Shown: positions 1-12,817 of the stretch, in pieces
Layout: every line of letters starts with the position of its first letter
Position numbering within the stretch: the first letter of the stretch is position 1
Source: Cerrena zonata
Lineage: Eukaryota > Basidiomycota > Agaricomycetes > Polyporales > Cerrenaceae
Direction of reading: 5' to 3'
Assembly: GCA_038087015.1 (NCBI GenBank)
Contig: JASBNA010000005.1
Coordinates: forward strand, 1,240,001 to 1,304,000
Length of the DNA stretch: 64,000 bases
Notes under the pieces: model-generated
The model's database searches: none
What the model saw: the letters and a program-made list of their open reading frames with translations, nothing else
Told to the model about the DNA's origin: nothing
Made by a program: the position numbers and the translations under genes

Positions 1-772
1 GTTGTGCTCGTGACTGTGTAGGAGGTGGTGGTTCTTTGTGCGTTGGTGCGGATGGGATGTATTCCGAAAGACGAATGGACAGTGCAGAAGTCGGGATGAA
101 CATTGCCTGACGCAGTGATAGAGGAGATTACGATCGGTGTCAAAGAAGAAAGACGAGTCTGTGCTTGGACCTTGCGCAGTCATGGAGACGATTGACTGAG
201 GACAGCGCCTCCGGGGGTGACAAAAGATGGGATGATTGTCCACCGAGAAAAGAGTATAAAGAGGTGGGGGCGAGAAGAGGAAGAGACATAATACTCTCTC
301 CTCTTGCTCCTTTCTGCTGCTAGCCCGAAACTGTTGTTGTTGCCAAACGTAGTGGTTGCCTCGTTGACGAACACGCTGGAACCGGCAGACATGGTGAGTC
401 TTTCTTTTTTGGAATTCCTGGGGGGGCGTGTGAAGGCGTGCCGGCGGGGGAGCGGTGAGGGAGACTGGGGCGGAGGGAATAGACGCGTGGGGGGCCATCA
501 GAAGATCTTGGGGTGATCTGGGACCGTGGACTGTGGACGTGGTATCAGAGGGATCACTCCCTGGTGTCACTCCCTCTCCCTCTCTTGCCACAGCAGACAT
601 ATAGCGGGCCACTCTGCTCCTGCCTCCTGCCCCTCCCATGTGTCCCATCTGAGCCCATCCTCCCGATCGCTTTCCTTTCCCATCTGTTGGCCACCCCTTT
701 GTCGCCAGTCTTCTCGGCTGCCCTTTATAACATTTCTTCGCCCAACACATACCCTCCCATTCTCCCCCCTAC
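1..772. other. Upstream region and 5' leader of the cyclin gene
   Basis: No coding region is supported before the cyclin start. TATAAAG lies at 255-261. An ATG at 391-393 is followed directly by a consensus donor (GTGAGT, 394), and a pyrimidine-rich tract ends in tandem CAG acceptors at 591-596. This suggests a leader exon and a 5' UTR intron of about 200 nt. From about 540 to 770 the sequence is C/T-rich, as in many basidiomycete promoters and leaders. The leftmost 240 bases show nothing recognisable; they may be the promoter of a divergent gene outside the window. Confidence 0.45.
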
Positions 773-1994
773 ATGGCTACCGTAGGCCCTTCTGCCGCCC
801 GCCATCCTTCTCCCTTCAGAAAGGTCCCCTCCCGAATGCCCGCTCACCATCGCTCTCAGCCCTCTACCTCGCAAACCCAGAACTCATCCTCATCACACCA
901 CGACACACAACGGTCCCAGATGGTAAGCCCCGAAAGTGACGTAGCGCTCGACTACAAGCCCTAATTACCCCCTTTCATTCAGCCTGACCCATACTACGGC
1001 CATGAAGACGTCGCAAAAGTATCCGCGCACTTTGTTACCCATCTTTTTGCATGCCCGGAGCTGCCAACGCCCTCATCATCAAATCCTTCAGCTCCTTGTC
1101 CACCCGTTAGCTCTCTTTATTGCCTATGCTCTCCATCGGACAAGACTGCATTCATCCGTCACCTTTTCTGCCCTCTTTCTCCTCCAACGCCTAAAAGCCC
1201 GATTCCCTGCCGCCCGTGGCTCGTCCGGTCACCGTCTCTTCATCTCGGCATTCATGCTCGCTTCCAAAGTCATGTGCGACGACACCTACTCGAACAAGTC
1301 TTGGTCGATCGTCGGCCAGGGTATGTTTGCCCTCCGAGAGATAAACCAGATGGAGAGGGAGATGTGTAGTTACCTAGAGTGGCAGTTGAACGTCGATCCT
1401 GCTCATCTGAAGGAATTCGAGCAAAAGGTGCGCAAAGACTTCCGCGGTTCTGGTCCCTACCCTACCTACAACCTCCCCACAACCGCCACCACTCCGATGC
1501 CCTCCACAACACCCTATACGCAGGGCGGTGCTCCCCAGAACCCTCCATCCTTTGTTAGCGGTCGACCATCAGCCGCGTCCACTTCACCGCCTAAAGGGCC
1601 CGTTCATCACCATCCTATTTCCGTCGCCCCTCTACCTCCCGCAACTGTCTATCCCCCAGCGAGCAATTCTCCAGGAACACCTGATACGCCAGAGGCGTAC
1701 CACTCGAATTCGACGTCGCCCGCTTCGTCTGGCTCGCCACCAACGCCTCCCGGTCATGAAGACCATACCGCCAAGATCGTCCAGAGCGATCCGTACCCCA
1801 TCTCGTCAGATTCCAGGGTCATCCCGGGAGCGCCTCAAAAGTCTTCAAGACAGCGCACGTCGCCGTCAGACAAGAGCAAATACAACCTCGACATCGTTGT
1901 GGGCGCTGCTGGTGTACCGATGACGACGTTGGACGAGGCCAAGTTGAAGCAAAAGACGGAGTTTTTGGCGTTTGCCCAGCCGATTGATTGGTAG
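773..1994 (+). CDS. Pho80/PCL-type cyclin, with an apparent one-base frameshift
   Basis: This is probably a cyclin partner of a Pho85-type CDK. Exons are 773-922 and 983-1994. The first 50 codons are Ser/His-rich. Exon 2 begins DPYYGHEDVAK, followed by a cyclin box with HLFACPEL, FIAYALHRTRLHSS, SSGHRLFISAFMLASK, DDTYSNKSW and REINQMEREMCSYLEWQLN. The C-terminal half is Pro/Ser/Thr-rich and ends QPIDW. The frame of the first part of exon 2 does not match that of FIAYALH. One extra base, most simply a C in the CCC at 1103-1105, restores a 386-residue protein, and the exon total is exactly one base over a multiple of three. A 73-nt intron (1019-1091) would also fix the frame but would delete the HLFACPEL segment, which I take to be part of the fold. 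The start has a good context (ACATGGC). The cyclin family is sure; which CDK it binds is inference. Confidence 0.85.
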
Positions 1995-2850
1995 AATATG
2001 CTTGTTTATTATTTCGCCTGCTTGTCCGCTGTTCTTTCACTGGACCCAACGAGGGTGTTTGCGAGTTTCCCGATAACTCCGCTTGGTGGTGGAATTCGGT
2101 GCCCCCATTCATCCTGGAAACGGCCCAACCACGCTCCCTGTTTTCGGTGGCACAAGCTCGCTCGATTTTATTATGGTTCTAACGCGTTTTTTATTACCTC
2201 ACCACGCTCTTTCTCTCTCCTCCTCATTATTAATGACCCAACCATACTTCATTCATACACGTTCTCCGATACGCTCATACGGTTTTTATATCCATCATCC
2301 CCCCATCCCCCCTCGCCTCGCGTTGTTCATCCATCGACGAGGGTTCGACACGACCTCGACAGCAAATGGACTTTTCATTGGCCCATGTATATTCAACCCA
2401 ACCCGTTTTTCACTATACCCCCCTCAATCGTCCGGAATACCAACACCCACTCCCCCCCGCCAGCCTTCTTGCTTCATCATCACCACCATCCCCACCATCC
2501 AGCACATATATTTTTGTTGCTCGCTTGCTGCTCCATCTTGTCCCATCTGTTGTTTTTTCATTCATACATCCATCTTGGGAACTTTGTTGGGGGTTTATGT
2601 TTTTTTTGTGGCGCGCTATTGCGACCGGTCCATTTTTGTCGTCGCCTGAGTCTTGCCTCTTCTTACTTTATTTTTTGCTGCATTTTTTCATTGTTTCTTT
2701 TTTTTGTTTGCAATCTCTCTCCAAGTACACTTTTATTGCATTGTTTCTCTTCACTTATCTTTTCTCTCGTCTCATCTCGTTTCTCCTGATATTTTCTCTT
2801 TCATGATTCATTCAATGCCCCGAGCTACACACTCATGTACATCACATCCC
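1995..2850. other. Pyrimidine-rich 3' flank of the cyclin gene
   Basis: This stretch is strongly C/T-biased on the plus strand, with runs such as TTTTTTTCT and CCCCCC. It gives long open frames in all three plus frames (up to about 263 codons) that are low-complexity Ser/Pro/Phe/Leu translations. None resembles a protein family, and overlapping open frames are expected from the lack of purines. It is best read as 3' UTR and terminator sequence. Confidence 0.5.
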
Positions 2851-5800
2851 CATAATAATTAAGAATAAAAGAGTCAAAAGAGAAAAATATGAAACTACCA
2901 CTACCCTGACTTGTGTGATTTCGTGTGAACCGACTCGGATTCGGACTTGGAAGATTTTTTTCGAGGAGCGGAAAGAACTCCACTTGGTTTCCACCGATTG
3001 AGGAATGTGATTGTGAACTTGCGATAGGACACGACCCTTGTTTGCTTTTTGTACCTTTCCTCTTCCCGCTATTAACGACCCCCTTCCTATCTGCACTTCG
3101 CTGACTCCGAGATCCTGTGCTATTAATCTCGAACGCGCAAGTTCTTGAGCTCCAGCTCCAACTGCAAGAAGTTCGGTAATTCTACTTACTACTTGTAGGA
3201 TGACTTGCTATCTTGACTACTCGACTGCGTCTTGGACAATTGGACTATTCTTGAACTCTATTCTTTGCGAAACCGTTGGGGTTGCGGAGGATGGGTTCTT
3301 GAAATTTGACAGATCTGGACATTTGGAACGGTACTTGGTTGTCTGGAGTCGGCGTTTGGTAGGGATTAATCTAATGGATGATTGAACCGTGGCTTGGGCT
3401 CCTAGTTCCTCTTTCGCAAACTCAAACTCAAGCTTCGAGTCGTACTCGGACTTCTCTCCAACAATCAAACACTTGTAGCTATCCTATCTGGATTCAAGCT
3501 TCAAGATTCTCGATCTTTCAATTGCTACTAATAACTTGCCACCAATCACTCGTTCAATCTTCAAACAACCCTCCGTGTATTAGCTTTTCATACAAACATC
3601 TAATTAGGTGCCCGACTGAGTTATAGGACCCTTGACTGCTACTAGTAAGGAACACCGACACGTCTTCGTTCTTTCTTCGTGATTCTTGCTTCGTGATTCA
3701 TGATAGGCTGATACACTGATAGCAAAAGAACATACATACATGTAGGGCTGAGGTCCGGGCCCGAGTCCCCAGTGAAGATCACCGCAAATGGACACACACC
3801 CAAACATCCGAAGCTTGGTTCTCTCGAGTCTTTCTTTACCTCCGATGTCATCTGGCGATTACCTTATGCTGATATAACTGCATACCACGACCCTTCTTGC
3901 CCAGCTCGGACGGGTGCCGACTTTAGATGCGGATGTGGATGTGGACTCGGACGGACGGAAGTGTGCCTTCCGTTCCGAGGGTCTCTCACTCCGTCGTGCT
4001 GCTACTCAAGAATACCTGGAAGGTAAATTTGGAACTCGAGATGCCGCCTTCCATTTCTGCCAAGCGACGTTGTGTGTTTCGGTCCCTTTGAACCCTTGAC
4101 GCGGACTCGGAAGACTCGTAGCGTGTTGGAGATGTTCGGGAGTTTGATCCTGTTTTCCGTGCCTCAGGCTTAAGGTGTTTACGCTTCTACATTTCTACAT
4201 TATACTCCGAGTTGTGGGTCGTTGTTTCCTATAATTGTTATCGAGTAATGAGGGTATTGACTTCTTTGTTCGTCTTAACTCCGCAACCCCAAGCAGTTGT
4301 CAGTTCAAGACTCGAAACGCAAGCAAAATCCTAACTCGAAACGTCCAAGACCAAGACCAAAGCCTTCAAGACCACTCCGCTTAAGGACGGATCACCTCTC
4401 AAGATGCAAGAAGTTGCGTCCACAAATCTGCCAAACCTGTCATTCCATCAGAAACGTCGGACCTCCCTCTCTTCGGCCGTTCCTTATTTCTTATTTTTGC
4501 TCCTTTCGTATTCAGTACGATCATGATAGATGGTGATGATACGGGGCGGAGTGAAGTGGGCGCGATAGGTATGTATCGTGTTACAACTCCAGGTTACAAT
4601 TTTCTGATTTCGTTTTATATGGCTGGCGGGAACACGAACATTGTTTACTCCGTATAACCATTGCTGATACCTTCATAGCGAAGTAGGCCGGCGGCTTATC
4701 ATCAAGACAAATGCCAATACTTGAATGTATGATATTTTCTACTAGACGCTACCGTCAATGATAGGTTCGGAGGTAGCTTGCAAGACTCATCACTCGTACA
4801 GTAAGTCCGCATACTTCTTCTTGCCGCGCTTGTCTTTTTTCAATTCAATGTCTTGAGCGTTATGAGGTCTGTCTATCTGGCCAAACGTTCATCCACCCTC
4901 ATTCTTCCCACTCTCAACATTCTCTACCTATCATGACTCGGACACACGATAGGAGGACCATGACAGCGCTCAATGTCAGTCGAGAGAACCAAGCCCTGTG
5001 TTCAAGCCGCAGTGCGTGTATCACGTCAGTTTCATTACAGTACTGCTATTTCAGCTCTTTACGACACGACACACCTATCTCATTCTCGTGTTTGACTTCT
5101 GACTTCTGACTTCTTGGACTTTTCTTTCTGATACACATGGCATGATTGACAGCTCTCTCTCGCTCGACATCTCCATTATACCGTCAGAACCTTCGCGCGT
5201 TCGTGCTTCGTGTCTCCTTAAACGCTGCCTTCAAGTCTCTGTCGTCATCATCTCACTCTCCTTCCTCACTCTCACTCACTCACTTTTTTGATTCATTCTC
5301 TCACACACTCTTGATTTACACAGTCGTGTTTTGATATCCCCCAAAGGGATCTCAAGATAGTTCACCCCCATCTAGATCGCCCCTAAGGTATCGTCCGACA
5401 AGGTCCGATTATACTTTACCGATCCTGCATCAAGGAGACCTACGGGGATGGACACTCTAGCCAATAGGGAAACCCCAAGAGGCCGAGGTTGTCATCTATG
5501 GGACCCTTGATAGGAAGCCCTTGAAGGATAATTAAAGGTTTGTATCAGAGACCCTATATATCACTCGTCTTTGGGACGAGAACAATGGGATTGGGGTTAG
5601 AGAGGACAAGACGAGACAGGATAGGATAGAAGGGACCGAGACGGAGAGGGGTGGACCCTGACTGTGAGCCTCCACCAAGCGTCATTCGTTTCCCTGAGTG
5701 CAGTGTTATTGAATTTGTTCGGTCTTTTTGTATCTTCTCCAACAAGAAAGGCAAAGCGAACAACGGGACCTATGCCCAGGACATCATTTACAAGACTGAA

Positions 5801-8800
5801 GAATCGCATAACTATGAGAAGAAGGGGGATGGCTTCTTGTTCTGATTTACAATCAAAGGTCTTCGACGAAAAGGAAAACGCCACAAAGCTGGAGGAGAAG
5901 CTGGAAGCTGATATGACCTATACATGGATGTCCATGTCTCCTTTCAGCCTTTCTTCCTTCTGGCCTCCTTGTACTTGGCTTCGGATTCTCAAAGACCTAC
6001 TCCTAAACGAAAACATCAACATCTGTGACAACAGCGGCAGTCCTGTGTTCGGAAAACTACCCGGTCCCGACCCTGCAATATGCTATAGGTTGAATCACCT
6101 CCGACAGTATCACTCGTCACCAACGCAAATCAAGAGCCATAATGCATAAGAAAAGACTAAGCTTTTCACTTTCGGGCGTGTGTGTGATAAGGTGGAAGGA
6201 AGGAGGTTTGAACTCTAATTTTGCGCATTCACGAACCGAACCTCCCTCGTGTCGTCTTGATTGGTGGTCTACGGGACCATTCGTATTCCGCTCAGAATGA
6301 CACCATGCTCGGTAAAGGTATTGTATGTACTCGAGATCACGGCGAAGGTGGATTGGAACACGCTTTGCCAAAATTTCGGCCGTAGAACTTGGACCGGGAT
6401 TTCAACACGTGTCGGGGATGAAGGTTGTGCGGGGCTCAGCCTCGAACGGACTCTATACTCACTGGACCGAGCTTTTTACGACTTGCTCCTATGCATTGCC
6501 CTTCCGAAACCTCCCTAATGGACTTGATAGCACCCCGCCTTCCTTCATCCGCGTTCCGAACTTGCATGATGAAAGTGAGACCCCTACATTGACACGTTTC
6601 CCTCTAGACTCCACAGGGAGTAATATTCCATTGAGGTTATTTGCAAAAAGGTTCAAGACTATCTCGTGATTTTCTGCACCCTGAAGAGTCAGGACAATCC
6701 GGACGATCACTATCGATTCTTAGCCTCGTTGGTCTTTAAACCTAGCTTATCACGACATGACGACTACATGTTACTCAATGATTCAGCAATACTCCAGTTG
6801 GGAGCACCCCTGCATATATCGTTTTCTTCTATTACGGTATAGCCCTGAGTAGCCGTACCCGGACCAACCATCCCTGCTTGTGTGAGTGAAATCACCTGCA
6901 CTTATTGTAATAAAATACTCATTCGCTCTACCTCGTGTTGATGGTGGTGACCCCGCCGCGACGTTCAGAGACACCACGGACTATTGTCATCATTTCTTCC
7001 TTCCCGTATTTCCATATTCCGTTGGGGGACACACAACAGCGCCATGTCGTAAGTTACACGTGCCTTCTACTCAGAACTCTCTGATATGATTTAGAGATGA
7101 GGAGATGATATGTGGCATACGCTTAGGTGCGACATATCCATCTGGTTCGTGCGTCTTATACGACATGATGTGTAATTGGATTGCTTGGAAACATTCTATG
7201 AGCGACTCCGGCTATGCTATTGGTGGGATTGTACTCGAACCACAGCTTGGGCGACTGCCAATACTCGGGTGATTTGCTCTCACCTTTGGACATCCCTGTA
7301 TGCGAGATGGTTCGGGTACTCATGATCAGATATCCCGGAGTCAGGATAGGATAATGGTTGTGGGGACGTCGTCACCTCGGGAGGCCATGCTTGTATCTCC
7401 AGCATCCTGGTCTGTTCATAGGTCAGTACTTATTCTTGTTGCTTCCGTGCCTCACTGCGCATCTCAATTGATAAACTGTCGAGTTCACGTCAGGCGATGT
7501 TAACCTTAACGGTATTCTGACTGTTGGATGCCGCGCATAGACCCCACTGGGACATACTAGTCCAGGCTACTGAGACCAATTATCTAGGTATTTGCTAACA
7601 GTACCTTACACTAATGCTATGCGAACCCCTCTGACCGGACGTCTATCAAGCGATGTTGAGCTATTGCTTCGTAGCGAATGATTCACTATAAGTTGCAATT
7701 GGCTGTCTGTACTCACGACATGAGACAGTAATAGGACTATAGCAGCATCCCATCTATTGGTGACTGATCTTTCCAATGAAGTGTGCGTCAAGATACCGAC
7801 TACAGAAGTTAAACTCAAGCTTCTAACAGCGGAGAAGATTAGCGAGCCTCTCGCGTCATTCTCTCGAAAGGGCGTTTGAGATTGCCATGGAATGCCGCCG
7901 CAGTGCTCGCACAACTGCCACTGAAGCTCTGTACCACCGCCGACCCTGATACATCCTGGGACATCTCCATACCTGTCGCCTTGTCCTTCGATGATTATTA
8001 TCCAAGGACTGTCGTAATATGTTCTCTAAGGTCGACATATACTAGGAGAACAGCCACCTCATTCAAAGAACAACGACGACAGGGCTCATGATCGCCAAGG
8101 GTTCATTATACAATTGGCTTCGCGACAAAACAAGCCTGTTACGGATGCGGAAGGGTGACTTGGTCAGGTCCCATCTTCTCGCAGTGGGAATTTTACCCGT
8201 CGATAAGAGCACACTTTGGGCAAATGCGCTTCTCCAAAAGCTTCGGGTCACCTCATCACCTCATCACCTCATAGGGCGTGGCACTCATCCCACACTGCTT
8301 TGTATAAAAGAGATCTATCATCTCTGCCTCGTGGCTTGATGGGGTGGACCCATAAGGGATGTGCAGGCCCGAGGAACCACTAAAGACCGATATCGAACTG
8401 GGGTCCAGGTGTCATCTCTTGTCTATATTTGTCAAGTGCTGAGTCGCTCGTCACTCACACGTTTTGGATCAGACGATCAACTTGCATTCCAAAGCACACT
8501 GCCTTGATCTAGCTTGATGAAGACCTCTCTTTATGACTGTCATATTCTTTTTATTACAGACGTACTTATCTTTGAGCCGTCCCTTGCACATCATATTCAT
8601 TCATTGTTGTTGCACGAGGTTCTATGACAAAAAAGTTCATTTAGACGAACACCTTTTAACGTACTGTATTGTTCCTCCATCTCGCAGCGCTCCGTTGTTT
8701 TATTAGATAGTCCCGTGCATTTATTGGCACACTTACGTCCACACAAGCCACTCTTCGGTGGCTCTACGTGAGGATGATACTAGGCTAGTGAATGCGTACA

Positions 8801-10740
8801 GTTCATTACATCAAAAATAATGATTCAAGACACAATTAGTGTTGTAAGTGTATTTTATTGCATCTTCTGCGTACTAGTATAGACCTACCACGCTATCTTC
8901 TAGTCCTCACGAGCTCTCAGACCGACTCTTCGTATTTATCTCCGCCGAGTCACGCTCAACTTCTCCTCGGTGCCAATCTGTACTCTTTTCTTCATAGAAA
9001 ACCTACCCTTCCATGGGGACCTTCACAGTCACGACGGTAGGTCGGTCCGTTGCTCCCCGTGGCGTCAGCTCCTCTTTTAGCGCAAGGTTTTTTCTCTTTT
9101 GCTCGAGTTGCTGACAGGCTTCCCGTGTCCACAAAGGTAACAATTGAGATCCTCTGTCAACGGTACGGCAAACATGTTGTTAACAGCTGGTCGTCATGAG
9201 GACTCTGTCTGCATTCTACGGTATAACTATAATGATGGAGTGTTCTACCTTTTGTAAGCCCCAAGTCTCCGATATGACCATCGACAGACTGTTGCTGTTG
9301 ATATTCGTGTTCACTTCTTTCAGGTCTCAGGTCTCTCTCGCCATGATTCAGAAGATGTGCCTCGTAACTGTACCCTCAACGTTATGTCCGTGCATTACAA
9401 AGAGGCTATACTGATGAATTACAAAAACGAAAGCATCTGTCGTGTCGTTGTGGCCTCGCTGACGATCTATTTCAAGCGTTCACAGCAGCCAGTAAAAAAA
9501 CTCGTGCTTTCTGCAACTTTCGGACATGGAAGGTGCGGTATTTTCAACCATACTCCGGTACCTTCCACGAGTGTCGGTAGTTGAATGCGCATGGTAGGGT
9601 GAAATCTCCGCGCCAGGAACTAACTGTCTTTGTCTGGTCCCCCAACACATGTTTGATAGGTTCGACCTCCATGAAATTGTCTCCGTGATCTTGCCGTGCT
9701 TCGTGTTTTTGCCTTGAGATTCTCGTCAGATTTCATGCAATGTAACTTCTACCGTACGCGGGAACGTGGCCTTACACTCGATCATGAAGATGCTCGCGGG
9801 AGCTTCCCCAAGGTACACCGGCTGGTACGAGGTAAGTTGATCCGTTGTACATTCGGCTCGGATAAGACGAAATACCTACGGAATACAGTACTATAGTCGG
9901 ACTAATTGAACCGCTTGCTTCCCCTTCCCTTGAGTCTAGTCTTCAGCCGACACCTCTTTCGACTCCAGTTCTTCTGGACGTCAGCAATTACACCTCGAGT
10001 TTTCAAACTAGCGACATTAAAGCTCTGCGGGAACTTACACGCCTTCCTCCCCGCTGCTATCTGTCGAATCCATGATTCTTGCCTATCTCATTGCCGATAT
10101 CAGGAAACGTGCCCCAACGTCGCGAGCAACGTTTCATCATGGAATAGTAATAGCAAACAGCACCTTTGTATGTATGTGCTTGAGAGGCTCAATGCATTCG
10201 ACATTTTCACGTAAAATGCCACGACTGACCGAAGGACCGAACGCACCCGATGCCGCACTACGTCGACATCTGGAAGTTCCATTGTCCCATTCGGTCAGCT
10301 CGTATACACCATTTCTGTATTAAACTTTCCCTCAAGTTCCTTCTCCTGTGGGTTCGAAGATCCGGAGATGAATGTGATGTCCTTTGTTTGGTCGCCGTCT
10401 CCTAGACCCATTGCCTATTGAGCCACCCTTTGTATTCGGCAGTGATCTACACAACCGGAGATCAGTTAACTTAATGGGATGATTTACTCTTCATGCACAC
10501 TTCTGGACAACTCCATGGTCGGTTGCGGCCGAGGTATTATATTTCGGTGTCGGCATGGGTTATTGAAGGAATGATCAGAAAACTTCCATTTTTGAGAATG
10601 AAGGGATAATCATCACTACTGAAATTCCGTGTTGTAAAAACCGAAGCGGTGTACGTACTACAAAGCACTTCGGTGGTATTCAGGGTCACTAGAACAAATC
10701 GTCGAGGTACAACGATTGAGAATGGTATACAACACCATTT
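2851..10740. other. Gene-poor region of about 7.9 kb
   Basis: No open frame here exceeds about 160 codons and none shows a recognisable domain, splice-consistent exon chain or codon pattern. Short imprecise repeats occur, such as three CACCTCAT words near 8250 and GACTTCT repeated near 5095-5115. The stretch 3100-4500 is rich in variants of GACTCGA/ACTCGGAC. I saw no terminal inverted repeats, reverse transcriptase or transposase motifs, or RNA genes by eye. It could be a decayed mobile element or an ordinary long intergenic region. Confidence 0.4.
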
Positions 10741-10752
10741 TTGTGCCTTCTA

Positions 10753-11678
10753 CTAATTTGCATTGTCTACCTTGTCGAACTGTTTGTGAATAATCCAAGC
10801 ATCCACATACTCCTCACCACTCCCATCGGCTTTCTTCAATCGTCCGGCGTTTGGTAATCTCCCGATCTTTGTGAACCCAAGTGCGTCCCAAAGTCTATGC
10901 GAACCGTCAGTCGTCCACCACGCCAACTTGACGCATGCAATGGATACCGAAGACTCACTTTACACTCGCGATGTTGTTGACATAGACAAGGTTGAACACG
11001 CTTGCTTCATAACCCAACCTCGGGCCATAATGCAGGTAAGAACGTGCAAGGGTGGATCCGAAGCCCCGATTGCGCTGCGAGGCAGGAATGAGGAAGCCTG
11101 CGTTACAGATCTGTTGACAGGTAAGTAAGCGGGGTAGATAGAGAGGATAATGGGACGTAGGGTACGTACATGCGACGAACGTCCTGGATAGTTTGGTTTC
11201 ACCTGTCATTTTCCCGAGTTAGTGATACACAGGAAAGGAAAATACACTGGCAAGTGTGATGATTACATAGTATACACCAGCTAGACATTCTTCCCAGGTA
11301 CGTCCATTTTGTGCTTCTTCGAGTGTTGTTGTTACAACAGAACCATCGTACTAGCTGAGTGTCCTCATATCCAGTGATGGCGACTATCGCATCTGCTGCA
11401 AAGAAGTAACTCTCGAAGGTGCTCTGTGTGTATTCCTCTCCCTGAAGAATCTCTTGCGGGTAGGTTCGTCCACGCTCAAGTTCTTCAGCAAAGTCTTTAT
11501 GAAGGTAGGAGATTAATCCCGGCAACTTCTCGGCGGTTGCTAGTGTAAGATGATGAAGGGTAAGGTATTTCGGTGCAGTCTGAGCAGATTGCGGATCCTT
11601 CACTTTCGTGTGCCAGAGAGTTGAAGCCAAGGGCTCCTTAGGCCTTCCCGCTGTCGTAATGACCCCGTAGGCGGACAT
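10753..11678 (-). CDS. GNAT N-acetyltransferase, Mpr1-like
   Basis: Exons on the minus strand are 11678-11267, 11202-11170, 11110-10959 and 10894-10753. The product has the fungal GNAT core seen in yeast Mpr1, which acetylates toxic proline analogues: VKPNYPGRSSH, then CNAGFLIPASQRNRGFGSTL (the acetyl-CoA loop), YLHYGPRLGYEASVFNLVY and LWDALGFTKIGRLP. It ends GEEYVDAWIIHKQF plus a short tail. Exon 1 carries an N-terminal region starting MSAYGVITTAGRPKEP. Frames do not connect between DAIVAITGYEDTQ and GSVVTTTLEEAQNG, near 11350-11385. Either a 34-nt intron (11351-11384, GT...AG) or one extra base fixes this, and both give an intact protein of about 234-245 residues. The fold and family are well supported; the natural substrate is unknown. 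Confidence 0.85.
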
Positions 11679-12302
11679 CTAGATATATACTAGTGAAATG
11701 CGCTGTGACTGCAGAATGTGTTCTTGGTCCTGATGGAAATCAGGGTGCGATGACGTGAGCATAGAACCTGCTCCACTATGTATTATCTAACGGTCTATTT
11801 ACCTTGAGATAGCGTGGCTCTGTTTAAGTACGTTACAGTGAATGAACTTGGCTTTAGAGTCTTTGCATACACTACTCACTGACAGTCCGAGTCTCCGACG
11901 ACCAATCTGGTTTTATCTGATCCGGAGCAAGGTTGATAAGTACGCGATCGGACATTGAACCGATCGTTGATCACCCATCACACTATCGATCGCGTTTGAT
12001 GTGTTTTCCCTGCAAGTTATCCATAACATACACGTTCAAGTAGGTAGAATGAATGTTTTAGCTTAGCGGAATGGGTGAAGACATTCAGGTCGAGCGGCGG
12101 TCAACTGACCAGTTGCATGGCATAGGCGATTGCATATTAGTAACTAGCATGGCATACACGACATGATATGGTAGAGTGATCAAAGGCATGACTTGTGAAG
12201 ATAAGTTATGAAGTGAAGTTCATGTCCATGATGATGACGACAATGATGAATGTGAGAAGTCCGTGTAGAGAAAAGTCAACTTGTGATCCCAAAATCTAGA
12301 TT

Positions 12303-12689
12303 TTACAACAAGGACGCGATCAAACCGCTCACGACTACAGCAACAGCAGGCGTAGTGAGAGCAAGAGGCGGTAAGGCAGATAAAGCACCAGAGTTGTCTG
12401 AGTTGGAAAGAGCAACCGCAGTTGCGTTCTGGAGTCGGTCAAGTACAGGTTAAGTACGATGCACTAAACTCTTCGAGCTTCGAAGCAACTCACCCGCTGA
12501 CAACCCTCTGGCGCTGTACATCCAAGATTATTCTTCATAGCGAGAATGTTAGCATTGACTTCATCAATGGGAGCTGCATCTAGTAGGGGGTTAGGGAAGA
12601 ATTGCGTCGCGGTGCTCAGTCTACTCACGAAGTACAGCAGAAAATGAAAGCATAGAAGCCAGGGTAAGGATGATGGTTCGAGGATACAT
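12303..12689 (-). CDS. Small secreted protein with a likely GPI-anchor signal
   Basis: Exons are 12689-12629, 12579-12494 and 12428-12303, giving 90 residues. A signal peptide (MYPRTIILTLASMLSFSAVL) is followed by APIDEVNANILAMKNNLGC, a short segment with two Cys (CTAPEGC), a Ser/Asn-rich stretch (ALSNSDNSGALS) and a hydrophobic C-terminus ending SGLIASLL. That layout is typical of GPI-anchored cell-wall proteins. A TATATAA sequence on the minus strand lies at 12811-12817, about 120 bases upstream. No family is recognised. Both introns are canonical and all frames join. Confidence 0.72.
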
Positions 12690-12817
12690 TTTGAGGAGCT
12701 AATTGGAGGTATTCCGTATCACTGAATGTAGATGTAGGGTGAGTTATCTGAGACCGTTCAACGAGCCCAATGGGTAATGGATATCATCTCCATGTCAGGA
12801 TAGCAGGTACTTATATA

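Noticed and set aside
180..392. 70-codon minus-strand frame at the left edge
   Set aside because: It overlaps the TATA box and leader of the cyclin gene and has no features.
1019..1091. Candidate 73-nt intron in the cyclin gene
   Set aside because: It would repair the frame but removes VSAHFVTHLFACPELP, which looks like part of the cyclin fold; a one-base C insertion is simpler.
1998..2789. 263-codon plus-strand open frame
   Set aside because: The region lacks purines, so all three plus frames stay open; the translation is low-complexity Ser/Pro/Phe/Leu with no start context or family.
10955..11209. Overlapping minus-strand frames with NAGFLIPASQRN
   Set aside because: These are unspliced read-throughs of GNAT exons and introns, not separate genes.
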